A DNA stretch of 64,000 nucleotides from NCBI RefSeq assembly GCF_012275445.1, contig NZ_JAAZQK010000002.1, forward strand, positions 496,001 through 560,000. Direction: 5' to 3'. The notes beneath the pieces are model-generated. The model was not told where the DNA came from, searched no databases, and saw nothing but the letters and a program-made list of their open reading frames with translations. The position numbers were made by a program, and so were the translations under genes. Shown one piece after another: positions 55,689 through 64,000 of the stretch. Positions within the stretch are counted from its first letter, which is position 1. Each line of letters begins with the position of its first letter. Source of the DNA: Rhizobacter sp. SG703 (GTDB taxonomy: Bacteria; Pseudomonadota; Gammaproteobacteria; Burkholderiales; Burkholderiaceae_C).

Positions 55689-57095
55689 ATGTCCGCCAAT
55701 CAACTCGACAAGAAATCCGAAGCCTGGTCGGCCCTGTTCTCCGAGCCGATGAGCGACCTGGTCAAGCGCTACACCTCGAGCGTGACCTTCGACAAGCGCC
55801 TGTGGAAGGCCGACATCGCCGGCAGCCTGGCGCATGCCGAGATGCTGGCGGCGCAGTCGGTGATCGCGGCGCAGGACCTGGCCGACATCCGGCGCGGCAT
55901 GGCGCAGATCACGCAGGAGATCGAATCCGGCGCGTTCGACTGGAAGCTCGACCTGGAAGACGTGCACCTGAATGTCGAGGCGCGGCTGACGCAGCTGGTC
56001 GGCGACGCCGGCAAGCGGCTGCACACCGGCCGCTCGCGCAACGACCAGGTCGCGACCGACGTGCGGCTGTGGCTGCGCGACGAGATCGACGGGCTGCTGC
56101 CGCTGCTGGCGGCGATGCAGCAGGCGCTGGTCGGCGTGGCCGAGCGGCATGTCGAGACCATCCTGCCGGGCTTCACGCACATGCAGGTGGCGCAGCCGGT
56201 GAGCTTCGCGCACCACCTGCTGGCCTATGTGGAGATGTTCGCGCGCGACGCCGAGCGCCTGGCCGACGTGCGCAAGCGGGTGAACCTGCTGCCGCTGGGG
56301 GCGGCCGCGCTGGCCGGCACCAGCTATCCGCTGGACCGCGAGCGCGTCGCGAAGACGCTGGGCTTCGACGGCGTGTGCCAGAACAGCCTCGACGCGGTCA
56401 GCGACCGCGACTTCGCGATCGAGTTCGCGTCGTTCGCGAGCATCACGATGATGCATGTGTCGCGGCTGGCCGAAGAGATCGTGCTGTGGATGAGCCAGAA
56501 CTTCGGCTTCATCAACCTGGCCGACCGTTACTGCACCGGCTCGTCGATCATGCCGCAGAAGCGCAACCCCGACGTCGCCGAACTGGCGCGCGGCAAGAGC
56601 GGCCGCGTGGTCGGCCACCTGATGGGCCTGCTGACGCTGATGAAGGGCCAGCCGCTGACCTACAACAAGGACAACCAGGAAGACAAGGAACCGCTGTTCG
56701 ACACCGTCGACACGGTGCGCGACACGCTGCGCATCATGGCCGAGATGGTGGCCGGCATCGTCGTGAAGCCCGAGGCGATGGAGCGTGCGGCGCTGAAGGG
56801 GTATGCGACCGCGACCGACCTGGCCGACTACCTGGTCAAGAAGGGCGTGCCGTTCCGCGATGCGCACGAGGTGGTGGCGCATGCGGTGAAGTTCGCGCTG
56901 ACCGAAGAGCGCGACCTGAGCGACCTGCCGCTGGATGTGCTGCAGGGCTTCCATGCGGCGATCGCGGACGACGTGTTCGACGTTCTGAGCTTGCGCGGCT
57001 CGCTGAACGCACGCAATGTGCTGGGAGGGACTGCGCCGGACCAGGTGCGGGCGCAGTTGGCGCGGCACCGGAAGAGGCTTCCCTTCACTGCGTGA
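55689..57095 (+). CDS. argH: Argininosuccinate lyase
   Basis: The last enzyme of arginine synthesis, splitting argininosuccinate into arginine and fumarate. The 468-residue protein has [13 protein letters not shown] and [16 protein letters not shown] (the fumarase-superfamily signature loop with the catalytic Ser), and [12 protein letters not shown]. The final residues RLPFTA are encoded by DNA resembling the edge of the foldback element that follows, so the native C-terminus may have been altered by its insertion. Confidence 0.97.
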   Translation: MSANQLDKKSEAWSALFSEPMSDLVKRYTSSVTFDKRLWKADIAGSLAHAEMLAAQSVIAAQDLADIRRGMAQITQEIESGAFDWKLDLEDVHLNVEARLTQLVGDAGKRLHTGRSRNDQVATDVRLWLRDEIDGLLPLLAAMQQALVGVAERHVETILPGFTHMQVAQPVSFAHHLLAYVEMFARDAERLADVRKRVNLLPLGAAALAGTSYPLDRERVAKTLGFDGVCQNSLDAVSDRDFAIEFASFASITMMHVSRLAEEIVLWMSQNFGFINLADRYCTGSSIMPQKRNPDVAELARGKSGRVVGHLMGLLTLMKGQPLTYNKDNQEDKEPLFDTVDTVRDTLRIMAEMVAGIVVKPEAMERAALKGYATATDLADYLVKKGVPFRDAHEVVAHAVKFALTEERDLSDLPLDVLQGFHAAIADDVFDVLSLRGSLNARNVLGGTAPDQVRAQLARHRKRLPFTA

Positions 57096-57624
57096 GGCTC
57101 TCTTCGCTGCGGGCGAGGTTTGGTTCACTGCGTGGCATTGCCGGGTCTCGCCCCGGCGGGCGAGTCACTTTCATTTGCTGGCTCAAATGAAAGTAACCAA
57201 AGCAAAGCGCCTCAACACACACCCTACGGTTCGTTCTGCTCGCTGCGGACAACACGGCCACGCCGCTGCTCTCCCACCTTGCTTGGGATTGTTGCCCTTC
57301 CTTTTTCCTCACACGCCCCGCTTCGGGTTGCCGTAGCCGTAGCCCGAATACCAATCCGGGGTCCAGGCGATGCGCAGCGAGCTGGACGGGAAGAACGCAC
57401 AACAATCCCAACCAAGGTGGAGGTCTAGCGGCGTGGCCGTGTTGTCCGCAGCGTGCAGAACGAACCGTATGGTGTTCGGGTTGAAAGCCCTTTGCTTTGG
57501 TTACTTTCATTTGGGCTCAAATGAAAGTGACTCGCCCGCCGGGGCGAGACCCGGCAGCAGCCTCTCGCAGTGAAGAAGCTTCACTCCGCAGAGGAGCCCT
57601 CGCGCAGCGAGTCCCCCGCCGGGA
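57096..57624. repeat. Foldback element, copy 4
   Basis: Starts at or just before the argH stop and ends 6 bases from the stop of the convergent SDR gene. The core is 57140-57555. It is nearly identical to copy 3, with a few differences such as CCCTACGG for CCATACGG. The right flank continues GCAGCGAGTCCCCCGCCGGG, the complement of the left flank of copies 2 and 3. The argH end (CTTCACTGCGTGAGGCT) matches the complement of the copy 1 right flank. No gene is credible in this 535-base gap. Confidence 0.9.
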
Positions 57625-57630
57625 TGAGGC

Positions 57631-58401
57631 TCACCCCCGTCCCACAAAGGGCATCTGCGTCGCCATCACCGTCATGCTGAGCACATTGGCTTCGAGCGGC
57701 AAGCTCGCCATGTGCAGCAGGGCATCCGCCACATGCTGCACGTCCATCCGCGGCTCGACCATCGTGCTGCCGTTGGCCTGCGGAACGCCGCGCGTCATGC
57801 GCTCGGTCATGTCGGTGGCGGCGTTGCCGATGTCGATCTGGCCGACCGCGATGTTGAACGGCCGGCCGTCCAGCGAGCTCGCCTTGGTCAGCCCGCTGAT
57901 CGCATGCTTGGTCGCCGTGTACGGCGCCGAGAACGGCCGCGGCGCGTGCGCCGAGATCGAGCCGTTGTTGACGATGCGACCACCCTGCGGCGCCTGCGCC
58001 TTCATCATCCGGAAGGCCTGCTGCGTGCACAGGAAGGCGCCGGTCAGGTTCACGTCGACCACTGCCTTCCACTGCTCGTACGTCAGGTCTTCGAGCGGCA
58101 CGGCCGGCGTGCCGGCGCCAGCGTTGTTGAACAGCAGGTCGAGCCGGCCGAAGCGCTCGCGGGTCGCCGCGAACAAGGCCGCCACCGACGCCGGATCGCC
58201 GACATCGGTGGGCACCGCCAGCGCGTTCGCGGCCCGCTCGCCGGCCTGCGCCAGCGTCTCCTGCAGCGGCTCGGCACGCCGGCCGGCCAGCACGACACCC
58301 CAGCCTTCGCGCAACAGCGCCAGCGCACAGGCGCGGCCGATGCCGGTGCCGGCGCCGGTGACGAGGGCGATCTTCGAAGAGGAGGCGGCGAAGGCGTTCA
58401 T
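57631..58401 (-). CDS. SDR-family oxidoreductase
   Basis: A 256-residue classical [19 protein letters not shown] binds the dinucleotide, NNAG follows, and the catalytic YxxxK is intact ([14 protein letters not shown]) with the preceding serine in [10 protein letters not shown]. The substrate is unknown; EC-level assignment is not possible from sequence. Its ATG overlaps the stop of the upstream BPSS1780-like gene by four bases, so they are coupled. Confidence 0.92.
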   Translation of the reverse strand: MNAFAASSSKIALVTGAGTGIGRACALALLREGWGVVLAGRRAEPLQETLAQAGERAANALAVPTDVGDPASVAALFAATRERFGRLDLLFNNAGAGTPAVPLEDLTYEQWKAVVDVNLTGAFLCTQQAFRMMKAQAPQGGRIVNNGSISAHAPRPFSAPYTATKHAISGLTKASSLDGRPFNIAVGQIDIGNAATDMTERMTRGVPQANGSTMVEPRMDVQHVADALLHMASLPLEANVLSMTVMATQMPFVGRG

Positions 58402-59207
58402 GGCGGAGGACTCCCGGTGTCCGTCGACGGCAGCTCGAAGCTGTCGGCGAAAGTGAAGAACAGCGATGCGTAGAAGGCGCTCATGACCACCAGCCACAAC
58501 GGCAGCATCAGCACCTTGCCAACCTCGACCTGGCCGAGCAGCGTCGACACGAGGCTCACCAGGATGACGGCCGCCAGCACCACGCCGAACCACACGAGCA
58601 GGTAGATGACGAACGCGCCGCGGTTGCGCCAGCAGGCCACCAGGCTGAAGAACAGCGACTTCGACGCGCTCATGCCGCCCCAGTGCACCAGCCCCGGCGC
58701 ATGCCACCAGACGACGCTGAGCACCGAACTCAGCACGAACAGCACCAGCATGCCGAGCTGCAGGCTGCCGTCGGACAGGCGGGCGTCGATCATCTCCGGC
58801 GTGGTGCCGGCGCTGTACAGCAGTTGCTGCAGCTCGAGGATGCGCGAGCCGGCGATGGTGTAGGTCAGCAGCCAGATCAGGAAGGCCGCCAGCGCGTAGC
58901 CGGCGTAGAGCCACAACTGTGCCCGCCGGCGCGCGCGGTCGACCCGCAGCGGCGCGATGAAGACGGTGGGCAGCGGCACCTGGCCGGCCAGCGTCATGCG
59001 CGTCGCGATCATGAAGCCGAGCGACAGCAGCGGGAACATCCCGAGCAGCAGGAAGGGCCCGAGCACCGGCACGAAGGCGATCGCGAAGCTCGCGAACAAC
59101 GACAGGCCGAGCAGGCCCGAGAAGGCCAACGGCCGCGTCGCGAAGGCGGCCAGGCCCTGGCGCACCCACAGGGCGCCGCGGCTGGCGGGAACATGCTGGA
59201 ATTTCAT
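58398..59207 (-). CDS. BPSS1780-family membrane protein
   Basis: A 269-residue integral membrane protein with about six spans (for example [20 protein letters not shown] and [20 protein letters not shown]). The opening [19 protein letters not shown] with following LLGLSLF pattern is the mark of a family common in Burkholderiales and often placed next to homoserine kinase. Function is unknown. The short charged N-terminus lies in the cytoplasm. Confidence 0.85.
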   Translation of the reverse strand: MKFQHVPASRGALWVRQGLAAFATRPLAFSGLLGLSLFASFAIAFVPVLGPFLLLGMFPLLSLGFMIATRMTLAGQVPLPTVFIAPLRVDRARRRAQLWLYAGYALAAFLIWLLTYTIAGSRILELQQLLYSAGTTPEMIDARLSDGSLQLGMLVLFVLSSVLSVVWWHAPGLVHWGGMSASKSLFFSLVACWRNRGAFVIYLLVWFGVVLAAVILVSLVSTLLGQVEVGKVLMLPLWLVVMSAFYASLFFTFADSFELPSTDTGSPPP

Positions 59208-59243
59208 CGGGTCGGGGAGGTCGTGGGCACGATGTTGACGGCG

Positions 59244-60203
59244 CTAAGCCATCGCCGGGTGCCAGGCGTTCTCGACGCGCTGGCGCAGCACGCGCTCGAA
59301 GTGGCTGGGGTCATGAGCCTGCAGCACCGACGCATCTCGCGGCAGGTGCAGGTCCCACAGGCGGGAGATCCAGAAGCGCAGCGCCGCGGCGCGCAGCAGC
59401 GCCGGCATCAGCCGCCGCTCGCCGGAGCCGAGCGGCCGCACCGCGTCGTAGGACTCGACGAAGGCGCGGGCGCGGTCTTCGGCCAGCCGCCCGGTGTCGA
59501 GGTCGATGCACCAGTCGTTCAGGCACACCGCGATGTCGAACAGCAGCGCATCGACGCCGGCGAAGTAGAAGTCGAAGAAGCCGGTCAGGGCATGGCCCTC
59601 GAACATCACGTTGTCGCGGAACAGGTCGGCATGGATCGGCCCGCGCGGCAGCGCCGCATACGCCGGCGACACCGCCACCTGCTGCTGGAACGCGAGCTCG
59701 GTCTCGATCAGCTCGCGCTGCGCGTCGCTCAGGAAGGGCAGCACCACCGGCACCGTCTCCGTCCACCACGCGAGACCGCGCAGGTTGGGCTGTTGCATCG
59801 CGAAATCAGCGCCGGCCAGGTGCATCTGCGCGAGCGCGGCGCCGACGCTGCGGCAGTGCAGCTCGTCGGGCGCGAGCTGGTGGCTGCCGCGCAGGCGGTC
59901 GACCACCGCCGCCGGCTTGCCGCCGAGCTGGTGCAGGATCTCGCCGGCGGCATCGGCCTGCGGTTCGGGCACCGCGATGCCGTGGCGCGCCAGGTGCTTC
60001 ATCAGGTGCAGGTAGAACGGCAGCTGCTCGAAGCTCAGCCGCTCGAACACCGTCAGCACGTAGCGGCCCTGCGTGGTGTCGGCGAAGTAGTTGGTGTTCT
60101 CGATGCCGGCGGCGATGCCCTTCAGCGTCGTCAGCTCGCCGATCTGCAGGCGGGCCACCAGCGCGGCGGCGGTTTCGAACGAGACCTCGGTGAAGACAGC
60201 CAT
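59244..60203 (-). CDS. thrB: Homoserine kinase (APH-type)
   Basis: Phosphorylates homoserine in threonine synthesis. This 319-residue protein is of the aminoglycoside-phosphotransferase fold, as in Pseudomonas and Burkholderia, not the GHMP type of E. coli. [20 protein letters not shown] starts the lobe with the ATP-binding lysine region; [13 protein letters not shown] is the catalytic Brenner motif and [14 protein letters not shown] holds the metal-binding aspartate. It lies next to DUF2782 and polA, as is usual in this group. Confidence 0.95.
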   Translation of the reverse strand: MAVFTEVSFETAAALVARLQIGELTTLKGIAAGIENTNYFADTTQGRYVLTVFERLSFEQLPFYLHLMKHLARHGIAVPEPQADAAGEILHQLGGKPAAVVDRLRGSHQLAPDELHCRSVGAALAQMHLAGADFAMQQPNLRGLAWWTETVPVVLPFLSDAQRELIETELAFQQQVAVSPAYAALPRGPIHADLFRDNVMFEGHALTGFFDFYFAGVDALLFDIAVCLNDWCIDLDTGRLAEDRARAFVESYDAVRPLGSGERRLMPALLRAAALRFWISRLWDLHLPRDASVLQAHDPSHFERVLRQRVENAWHPAMA

Positions 60204-60205
60204 CG

Positions 60206-60544
60206 TCAGAAGGCGAGAACTTGCCAGACGCGCTGGCCGGCAACGCCGCGCGAGCCGTTGGGCGCCTGCGGCACGCCCTTGGCGGCGTTGTCCGGCAGGA
60301 TCTCGTACTCGCCCTTCAGCGGGGCCTTGGTCTTCACGACGATGCGCTTCGTTTCGCCGCGCACGCGGAGTTCTTCGATGCGCGCGCCTTGGTCTTCGTG
60401 GACCAGGCGATCGACCTGAGGCTCGGCGGTGTCGAAGTCCTCGACCGGGGCGGGGATCGGCTTCGGGGCCGGCACGGGTTCGGCATGGAGCGCCAGGGAG
60501 GCGGACGTCAGGGCCAGGCAGGCCAGCGCGGGCAGCAGCTTCAT
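60206..60544 (-). CDS. DUF2782 family exported protein
   Basis: A 112-residue protein with a signal peptide (MKLLPALACLALTSASLALH) and a mature part containing IEELRVRGETKRIVVKTKAP and YEILPD, the core of DUF2782. An alternative ATG lies at 60553, nine bases upstream. The gene ends 2 bases before the thrB start, so they are surely co-transcribed. Function is unknown; it is probably periplasmic. Confidence 0.88.
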   Translation of the reverse strand: MKLLPALACLALTSASLALHAEPVPAPKPIPAPVEDFDTAEPQVDRLVHEDQGARIEELRVRGETKRIVVKTKAPLKGEYEILPDNAAKGVPQAPNGSRGVAGQRVWQVLAF

Positions 60545-60602
60545 GGGGCGCATTGTAGGCAGCGCTGCCGCCTGCGGCGCCCCCCCCAGGGTCAAGACCT
60601 GT

Positions 60603-61469
60603 TCAGTCCGGCCGCACCCGCAGGAAGGTGGCGAAACGCGGCAGCCCGCTCTCGTGAAACCCGCGGTAACGGTAGGTCACGGTGGCGCCGATCGGCGGCG
60701 GCCGGCGGCGGTCGGCGTCCTTCAGCCCGCTGCCGAGCCGCAGGCGCCGGCCGTCGGGCAGCTCGACCAGCAGCGCGCCGACCAGCCCGGCGTACTTGCC
60801 CTCGCCCGGCTCGTGGCCGACGACGCGGGCTTCGGCATCGTCCTGCGGCTTCAGCTTCAGCAACGCATCGCTGCGGTTGCGCTGGTAGAGCGCGTCGCCG
60901 CGGTGCAGCACCAGGCCTTCGCCGTTGACCGCGACCACGCGGCGCATCAGCCGGTGCAGCTCGGCCTCGTCGGCCACGCGGCCGTGCACCACCGCCTCGA
61001 TCCACGGCGTGCCGACGGTGCGCACCAGCGGCAGGATCGCTTCGCGCCGGTGGTCGAAATCGGCCGGCTCGTCGGGCAGGTCGAACACCATGAAGCGCAT
61101 CTGGCGCCACGCGGCGTCGTCGGGCACTTCGGCGGCCACCGCCGACGCCGCCGCGGTGAAGCGGCCGCGGCCGGCCCACAGCTCGCCGTCCATCGCGCGC
61201 TGCGGCCAGCCGGAGGTGAACCACGCCGGCACGCGGATCGGGTGGCCGTGACGCGTCAGCAGGCGCTGGCCGTCCCAGTAGCCGCGCACGCCGTCGTATT
61301 TCTCGCTGACCCAGTGCAGCGCCGGCTGGAGAGCGCCGCTTCGGTAGGGCTGGGCCAGCATCACCGAGGGGCTGCCTCGAACAACCGCCGCGGCCTGCGC
61401 GACAGTGGCCAGCGGACTGCAAGCATGGAGGGACATGACCAGCACGGTCAGGCCAATGGGTGGCGGCAT
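60603..61469 (-). CDS. ATP-dependent DNA ligase (Lig E-like, exported)
   Basis: A 288-residue minimal ligase. Nucleotidyltransferase motifs are all visible: motif I EKYDGVRG with the adenylated lysine, FMVFDLP, EGLVLH and LLKLKP, then an OB-fold tail (GATVTYRYRGFHESGLPRFA). The N-terminus (IGLTVLVMSLHACSPLATVA) reads as a signal peptide, or perhaps a lipobox, which is a feature of periplasmic Lig E. Such ligases may repair incoming DNA. An internal start at the methionine of MSLHAC is possible. It is divergent from polA. Confidence 0.85.
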   Translation of the reverse strand: MPPPIGLTVLVMSLHACSPLATVAQAAAVVRGSPSVMLAQPYRSGALQPALHWVSEKYDGVRGYWDGQRLLTRHGHPIRVPAWFTSGWPQRAMDGELWAGRGRFTAAASAVAAEVPDDAAWRQMRFMVFDLPDEPADFDHRREAILPLVRTVGTPWIEAVVHGRVADEAELHRLMRRVVAVNGEGLVLHRGDALYQRNRSDALLKLKPQDDAEARVVGHEPGEGKYAGLVGALLVELPDGRRLRLGSGLKDADRRRPPPIGATVTYRYRGFHESGLPRFATFLRVRPD

Positions 61470-61579
61470 GGGGAACCTCGTCTTTCCGCCCTGCTGCCAC
61501 GGTGGCGACAGGACACTTGCATGGGTAACCGGCGGGCGCGACGAGTTCCATCGCCCACGCCATCCGCCACAATCGCCCG

Positions 61580-64000
61580 ATGGACGACACCCTTCCCAAC
61601 GATGCCGGCACGCTGCTGCTGGTCGACGGCTCCAGCTACCTCTACCGCGCCTACCACGCGCTGCCCGACCTGCGCAGCGCCGAAGGCTTCCCGACCGGCG
61701 CGCTGCACGGCATGGTGGCCATGCTCAAGCGCGCGCTGATCGACGTGAAGGCCGGCCACGCCGCCTGCGTGTTCGACGCGAAGGGCAAGACCTTCCGCGA
61801 CGACTGGTACCCGGAGTACAAGGCCCAGCGCGCGCCGATGCCGGAGCCGCTCGCACAGCAGATCGAGCCGATCCACGAGGTGGTGAAGCTGCTCGGCTGG
61901 CCGGTGCTGATGGTGCCCGGCGTCGAGGCCGACGACGTGATCGGCACGCTGGCGCGGGTGGCGGCCGAGCGCGGCCACCGCGTCGTGATCTCCACCGGCG
62001 ACAAGGACCTGGCCCAGCTCGTCAACGAGCGGGTCTCGCTGATCAACACGATGAGCAGCGAGAAGCTCGACGTGCCCGGCGTGATGGCCAAGTTCGGCGT
62101 GCCGCCGGACCGCATCGTCGACTACCTGGCGCTGATGGGCGACGCCGTCGACAACGTGCCGGGCGTCGAGAAGGTCGGCCCGAAGACCGCCGCCAAGTGG
62201 ATCGCCGAATACGGCTCGCTGCAGGGCGTGATGGACGCCGCCGCCGGCATCAAGGGCGTGGCCGGCGAGAACCTGCGCAAGGCGCTCGACTGGCTGCCGA
62301 TGGGCCGCAAGCTGGTGACGGTGCGCGACGACTGCGAACTGGCCGAGCACCTCGCCGGCTGGCCCGACCTGGCCGGACTGGCGCTGAAGCCGAGCGACGA
62401 CGCCGGGCTGCTCGACTTCTACGGCCGTTATGGTTTCAAGAGCTGGAAGCGCGAGCTCGAAGCCGCGGTCGCCGCGCCGCCGCCGGCGCCGATCAAGGCG
62501 ACCAGGCCGCCCAAGCCGCCGGCCGACAACGGCACTGCCGACCTGTTCGGCGACGGCGCCCCGGACGAGCCCGACGCCGCGGCCCCGGCCGAGCCGCCCG
62601 CCGATGGCCGCTACGACACCATCACCAGCTTCGACGCGCTCGACGCCTGGATCGCGCGCCTGCGGGCCGCGCCGCTGGCCGCGCTCGACACCGAGACCGA
62701 TTCGCTCGACCCGATGCGCGCGCAGCTGGTCGGCATCTCGTTCGCGGTGCAGCCGGGCGAGGCGGCCTACGTGCCGCTGCGCCACGGCTATGCCGGCGCG
62801 CCTGAGCAGCTGCCGGTCGACGAGGTGCTGGCGCGGCTGCGCCCGTGGCTCGAAGACGCCGCGGCCCCGAAGCTCGGCCAGAACATCAAGTACGACATCC
62901 ACGTGCTGCAGAACGCCGGCGTCACCGCGCGCGGCTTCGTTCACGACACGCTGCTGCAAAGCTACGTGCTGGAAGCGCACCGGCCGCACAGCCTGGAAAG
63001 CCTCGCCGAGCGCCACCTGGGCCGCAAGGGGCTGAGCTACGAAGACCTGTGCGGCAAGGGGGCGAGCCAGATCCCGTTCGGGCAGGTCGACATCGAACGT
63101 GCCGCGCGCTATTCCGGCGAAGACAGCGAGATGACGCTGCAGGTGCACCAGGTGCTGTGGCCGCAGATCCAGGCTGAGGAGGGGCTGCGCCGCGTCTACC
63201 AGGACATCGAGATGCCGACCGCGATCGCGCTGCAGCAGATCGAGCGCAACGGCGTGCTGATCGATGCGCTGGTGCTGTCGGCGCAGAGCCAGCAGCTGGG
63301 CGAGCGCATGCTGGCGCTCGAGCAGGAGGCGCACGAGCTCGCGGGCCAGCCGTTCAACATGGGCTCGCCGAAGCAGATCGGCGAGATCCTGTTCACCAAG
63401 CTCGGGCTGCCGGTCGTCAAGAAGACCGCGAGCGGCGCGCCGAGCACCGACGAGGAAGTGCTGGACAAGCTGGCCGAGGACTACCCGCTGCCGGCCAAGC
63501 TGCTGGAGCACCGCAGCCTCGCGAAGCTGAAGGGCACCTACACCGACAAGCTGCCGCTGATGGTGAACCCCGAGACGCACCGCGTGCACACCAACTATGC
63601 GCAGTCGGTGGCGGTGACGGGGCGGCTCGCGAGCACCGACCCGAACCTGCAGAACATCCCGATCCGCACCGCCGAGGGCCGGCGCGTGCGCGAGGCCTTC
63701 ATCGCGCCGCCGGGGCATGTGATCCTGAGCGCCGACTATTCGCAGATCGAACTGCGCATCATGGCCGACATCAGCGGCGACGAGAGCCTGCTGAAGGCCT
63801 TCGCCGAAGGCATGGACGTGCACCGCGCGACCGCGGCCGAGGTGTTCGGCATCGAGCCGGCGGCGGTCACCAGCGAGCAGCGGCGCTATGCGAAGACGAT
63901 CAACTTCGGGCTGATCTACGGCATGGGCGCGTTCGGGCTGGCGTCGAGCCTGGGCATCGAGCGCAGCGCGGCGACCAACTACATCGAGCGCTACTTCGCG
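61580..64000 (+). CDS. polA: DNA polymerase I (3' end cut)
   Basis: The first 807 codons of Pol I, ending in the middle of the polymerase domain. The 5'-3' exonuclease is at about 10-295 (VDGSSYLYRAYHALPDL, GVEADDVIGTLA, GDAVDNVPGVEKVGPKTA). The 3'-5' exonuclease starts near 345 and keeps its metal-binding DTE (ALDTETDSLD), so proofreading should be active. The polymerase part shows TGRLASTDPNLQNIPIR and motif A DYSQIELR. The ATG at 61580 is 110 bases from the divergent ligase. Confidence 0.97.
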   Translation, partial: MDDTLPNDAGTLLLVDGSSYLYRAYHALPDLRSAEGFPTGALHGMVAMLKRALIDVKAGHAACVFDAKGKTFRDDWYPEYKAQRAPMPEPLAQQIEPIHEVVKLLGWPVLMVPGVEADDVIGTLARVAAERGHRVVISTGDKDLAQLVNERVSLINTMSSEKLDVPGVMAKFGVPPDRIVDYLALMGDAVDNVPGVEKVGPKTAAKWIAEYGSLQGVMDAAAGIKGVAGENLRKALDWLPMGRKLVTVRDDCELAEHLAGWPDLAGLALKPSDDAGLLDFYGRYGFKSWKRELEAAVAAPPPAPIKATRPPKPPADNGTADLFGDGAPDEPDAAAPAEPPADGRYDTITSFDALDAWIARLRAAPLAALDTETDSLDPMRAQLVGISFAVQPGEAAYVPLRHGYAGAPEQLPVDEVLARLRPWLEDAAAPKLGQNIKYDIHVLQNAGVTARGFVHDTLLQSYVLEAHRPHSLESLAERHLGRKGLSYEDLCGKGASQIPFGQVDIERAARYSGEDSEMTLQVHQVLWPQIQAEEGLRRVYQDIEMPTAIALQQIERNGVLIDALVLSAQSQQLGERMLALEQEAHELAGQPFNMGSPKQIGEILFTKLGLPVVKKTASGAPSTDEEVLDKLAEDYPLPAKLLEHRSLAKLKGTYTDKLPLMVNPETHRVHTNYAQSVAVTGRLASTDPNLQNIPIRTAEGRRVREAFIAPPGHVILSADYSQIELRIMADISGDESLLKAFAEGMDVHRATAAEVFGIEPAAVTSEQRRYAKTINFGLIYGMGAFGLASSLGIERSAATNYIERYFA

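Overview
The window comes from a high-GC betaproteobacterium, most likely a Burkholderiales member of the Rubrivivax/Leptothrix/Rhizobacter type. I infer this from codon use, from the flhDC-motAB-cheYZ organisation, from an argH-adjacent LytS/AlgZ-AlgR-like pair, and from the polA / homoserine kinase / BPSS1780-like membrane protein neighbourhood. No rRNA, tRNA, CRISPR array or intact insertion sequence was seen.

Layout. 1-3.4 kb: the end of an ATP-grasp carboxylate-CoA ligase gene, then small housekeeping and unknown genes (NTF2-like, GNAT, YidD, a membrane protein, DUF2277). 3.4-7.1 kb, minus strand: a hybrid PAS histidine kinase, an AlaX-type alanyl-tRNA editing protein and an alpha/beta hydrolase. 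7.1-12.7 kb, minus strand: late flagellar genes ycgR, fliT, fliS, fliD and two short flagellins, most with recognisable sigma-28 promoters. 13.1-16.6 kb: a TPR O-GlcNAc-transferase-like protein and a fused glycosyltransferase/methyltransferase, probably for flagellin modification. 16.8-17.7 kb: the master regulator flhDC. 18.5-21.5 kb: motA-motB-cheY-cheZ. 22.1-23.9 kb, minus strand: a NarL/NarX-like two-component pair. 24.1-46.7 kb: one very large chemotaxis cluster with a small CheZ-like protein, cheY, cheA, ten methyl-accepting chemotaxis protein (MCP) genes with nearly uniform signalling domains, a periplasmic Cache-only protein and two almost identical cheW genes. cheR, cheB and cheD are not in the window. 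46.7-64 kb: an FtsX-like permease, a LysR regulator divergent from an SDR plus tautomerase, a DODA-type dioxygenase, a LytTR system next to argH, an SDR, a membrane protein, homoserine kinase, DUF2782, an exported ATP-dependent DNA ligase and the first 807 codons of polA.

How it works together. FlhDC should switch on the flagellar cascade. Sigma-28 sites (consensus here roughly TCAAGTNN-N11/12-GCCGATAA) then precede fliS, fliD, one fliC, motA, the che cluster, the Cache gene and cheW. The many MCPs probably feed a shared CheA/CheW/CheY array, with CheZ and perhaps the small CheZ-like protein removing phosphate.

The most unusual feature is a non-coding foldback element of about 0.42-0.54 kb. 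It occurs four times (near 18.0, 21.6, 35.7 and 57.1 kb), always just downstream of a gene's 3' end, with inverted arms of about 165 bp. Its terminal hairpins and high copy similarity suggest a mobile or RNA-structured extragenic element that I cannot assign to a named family.
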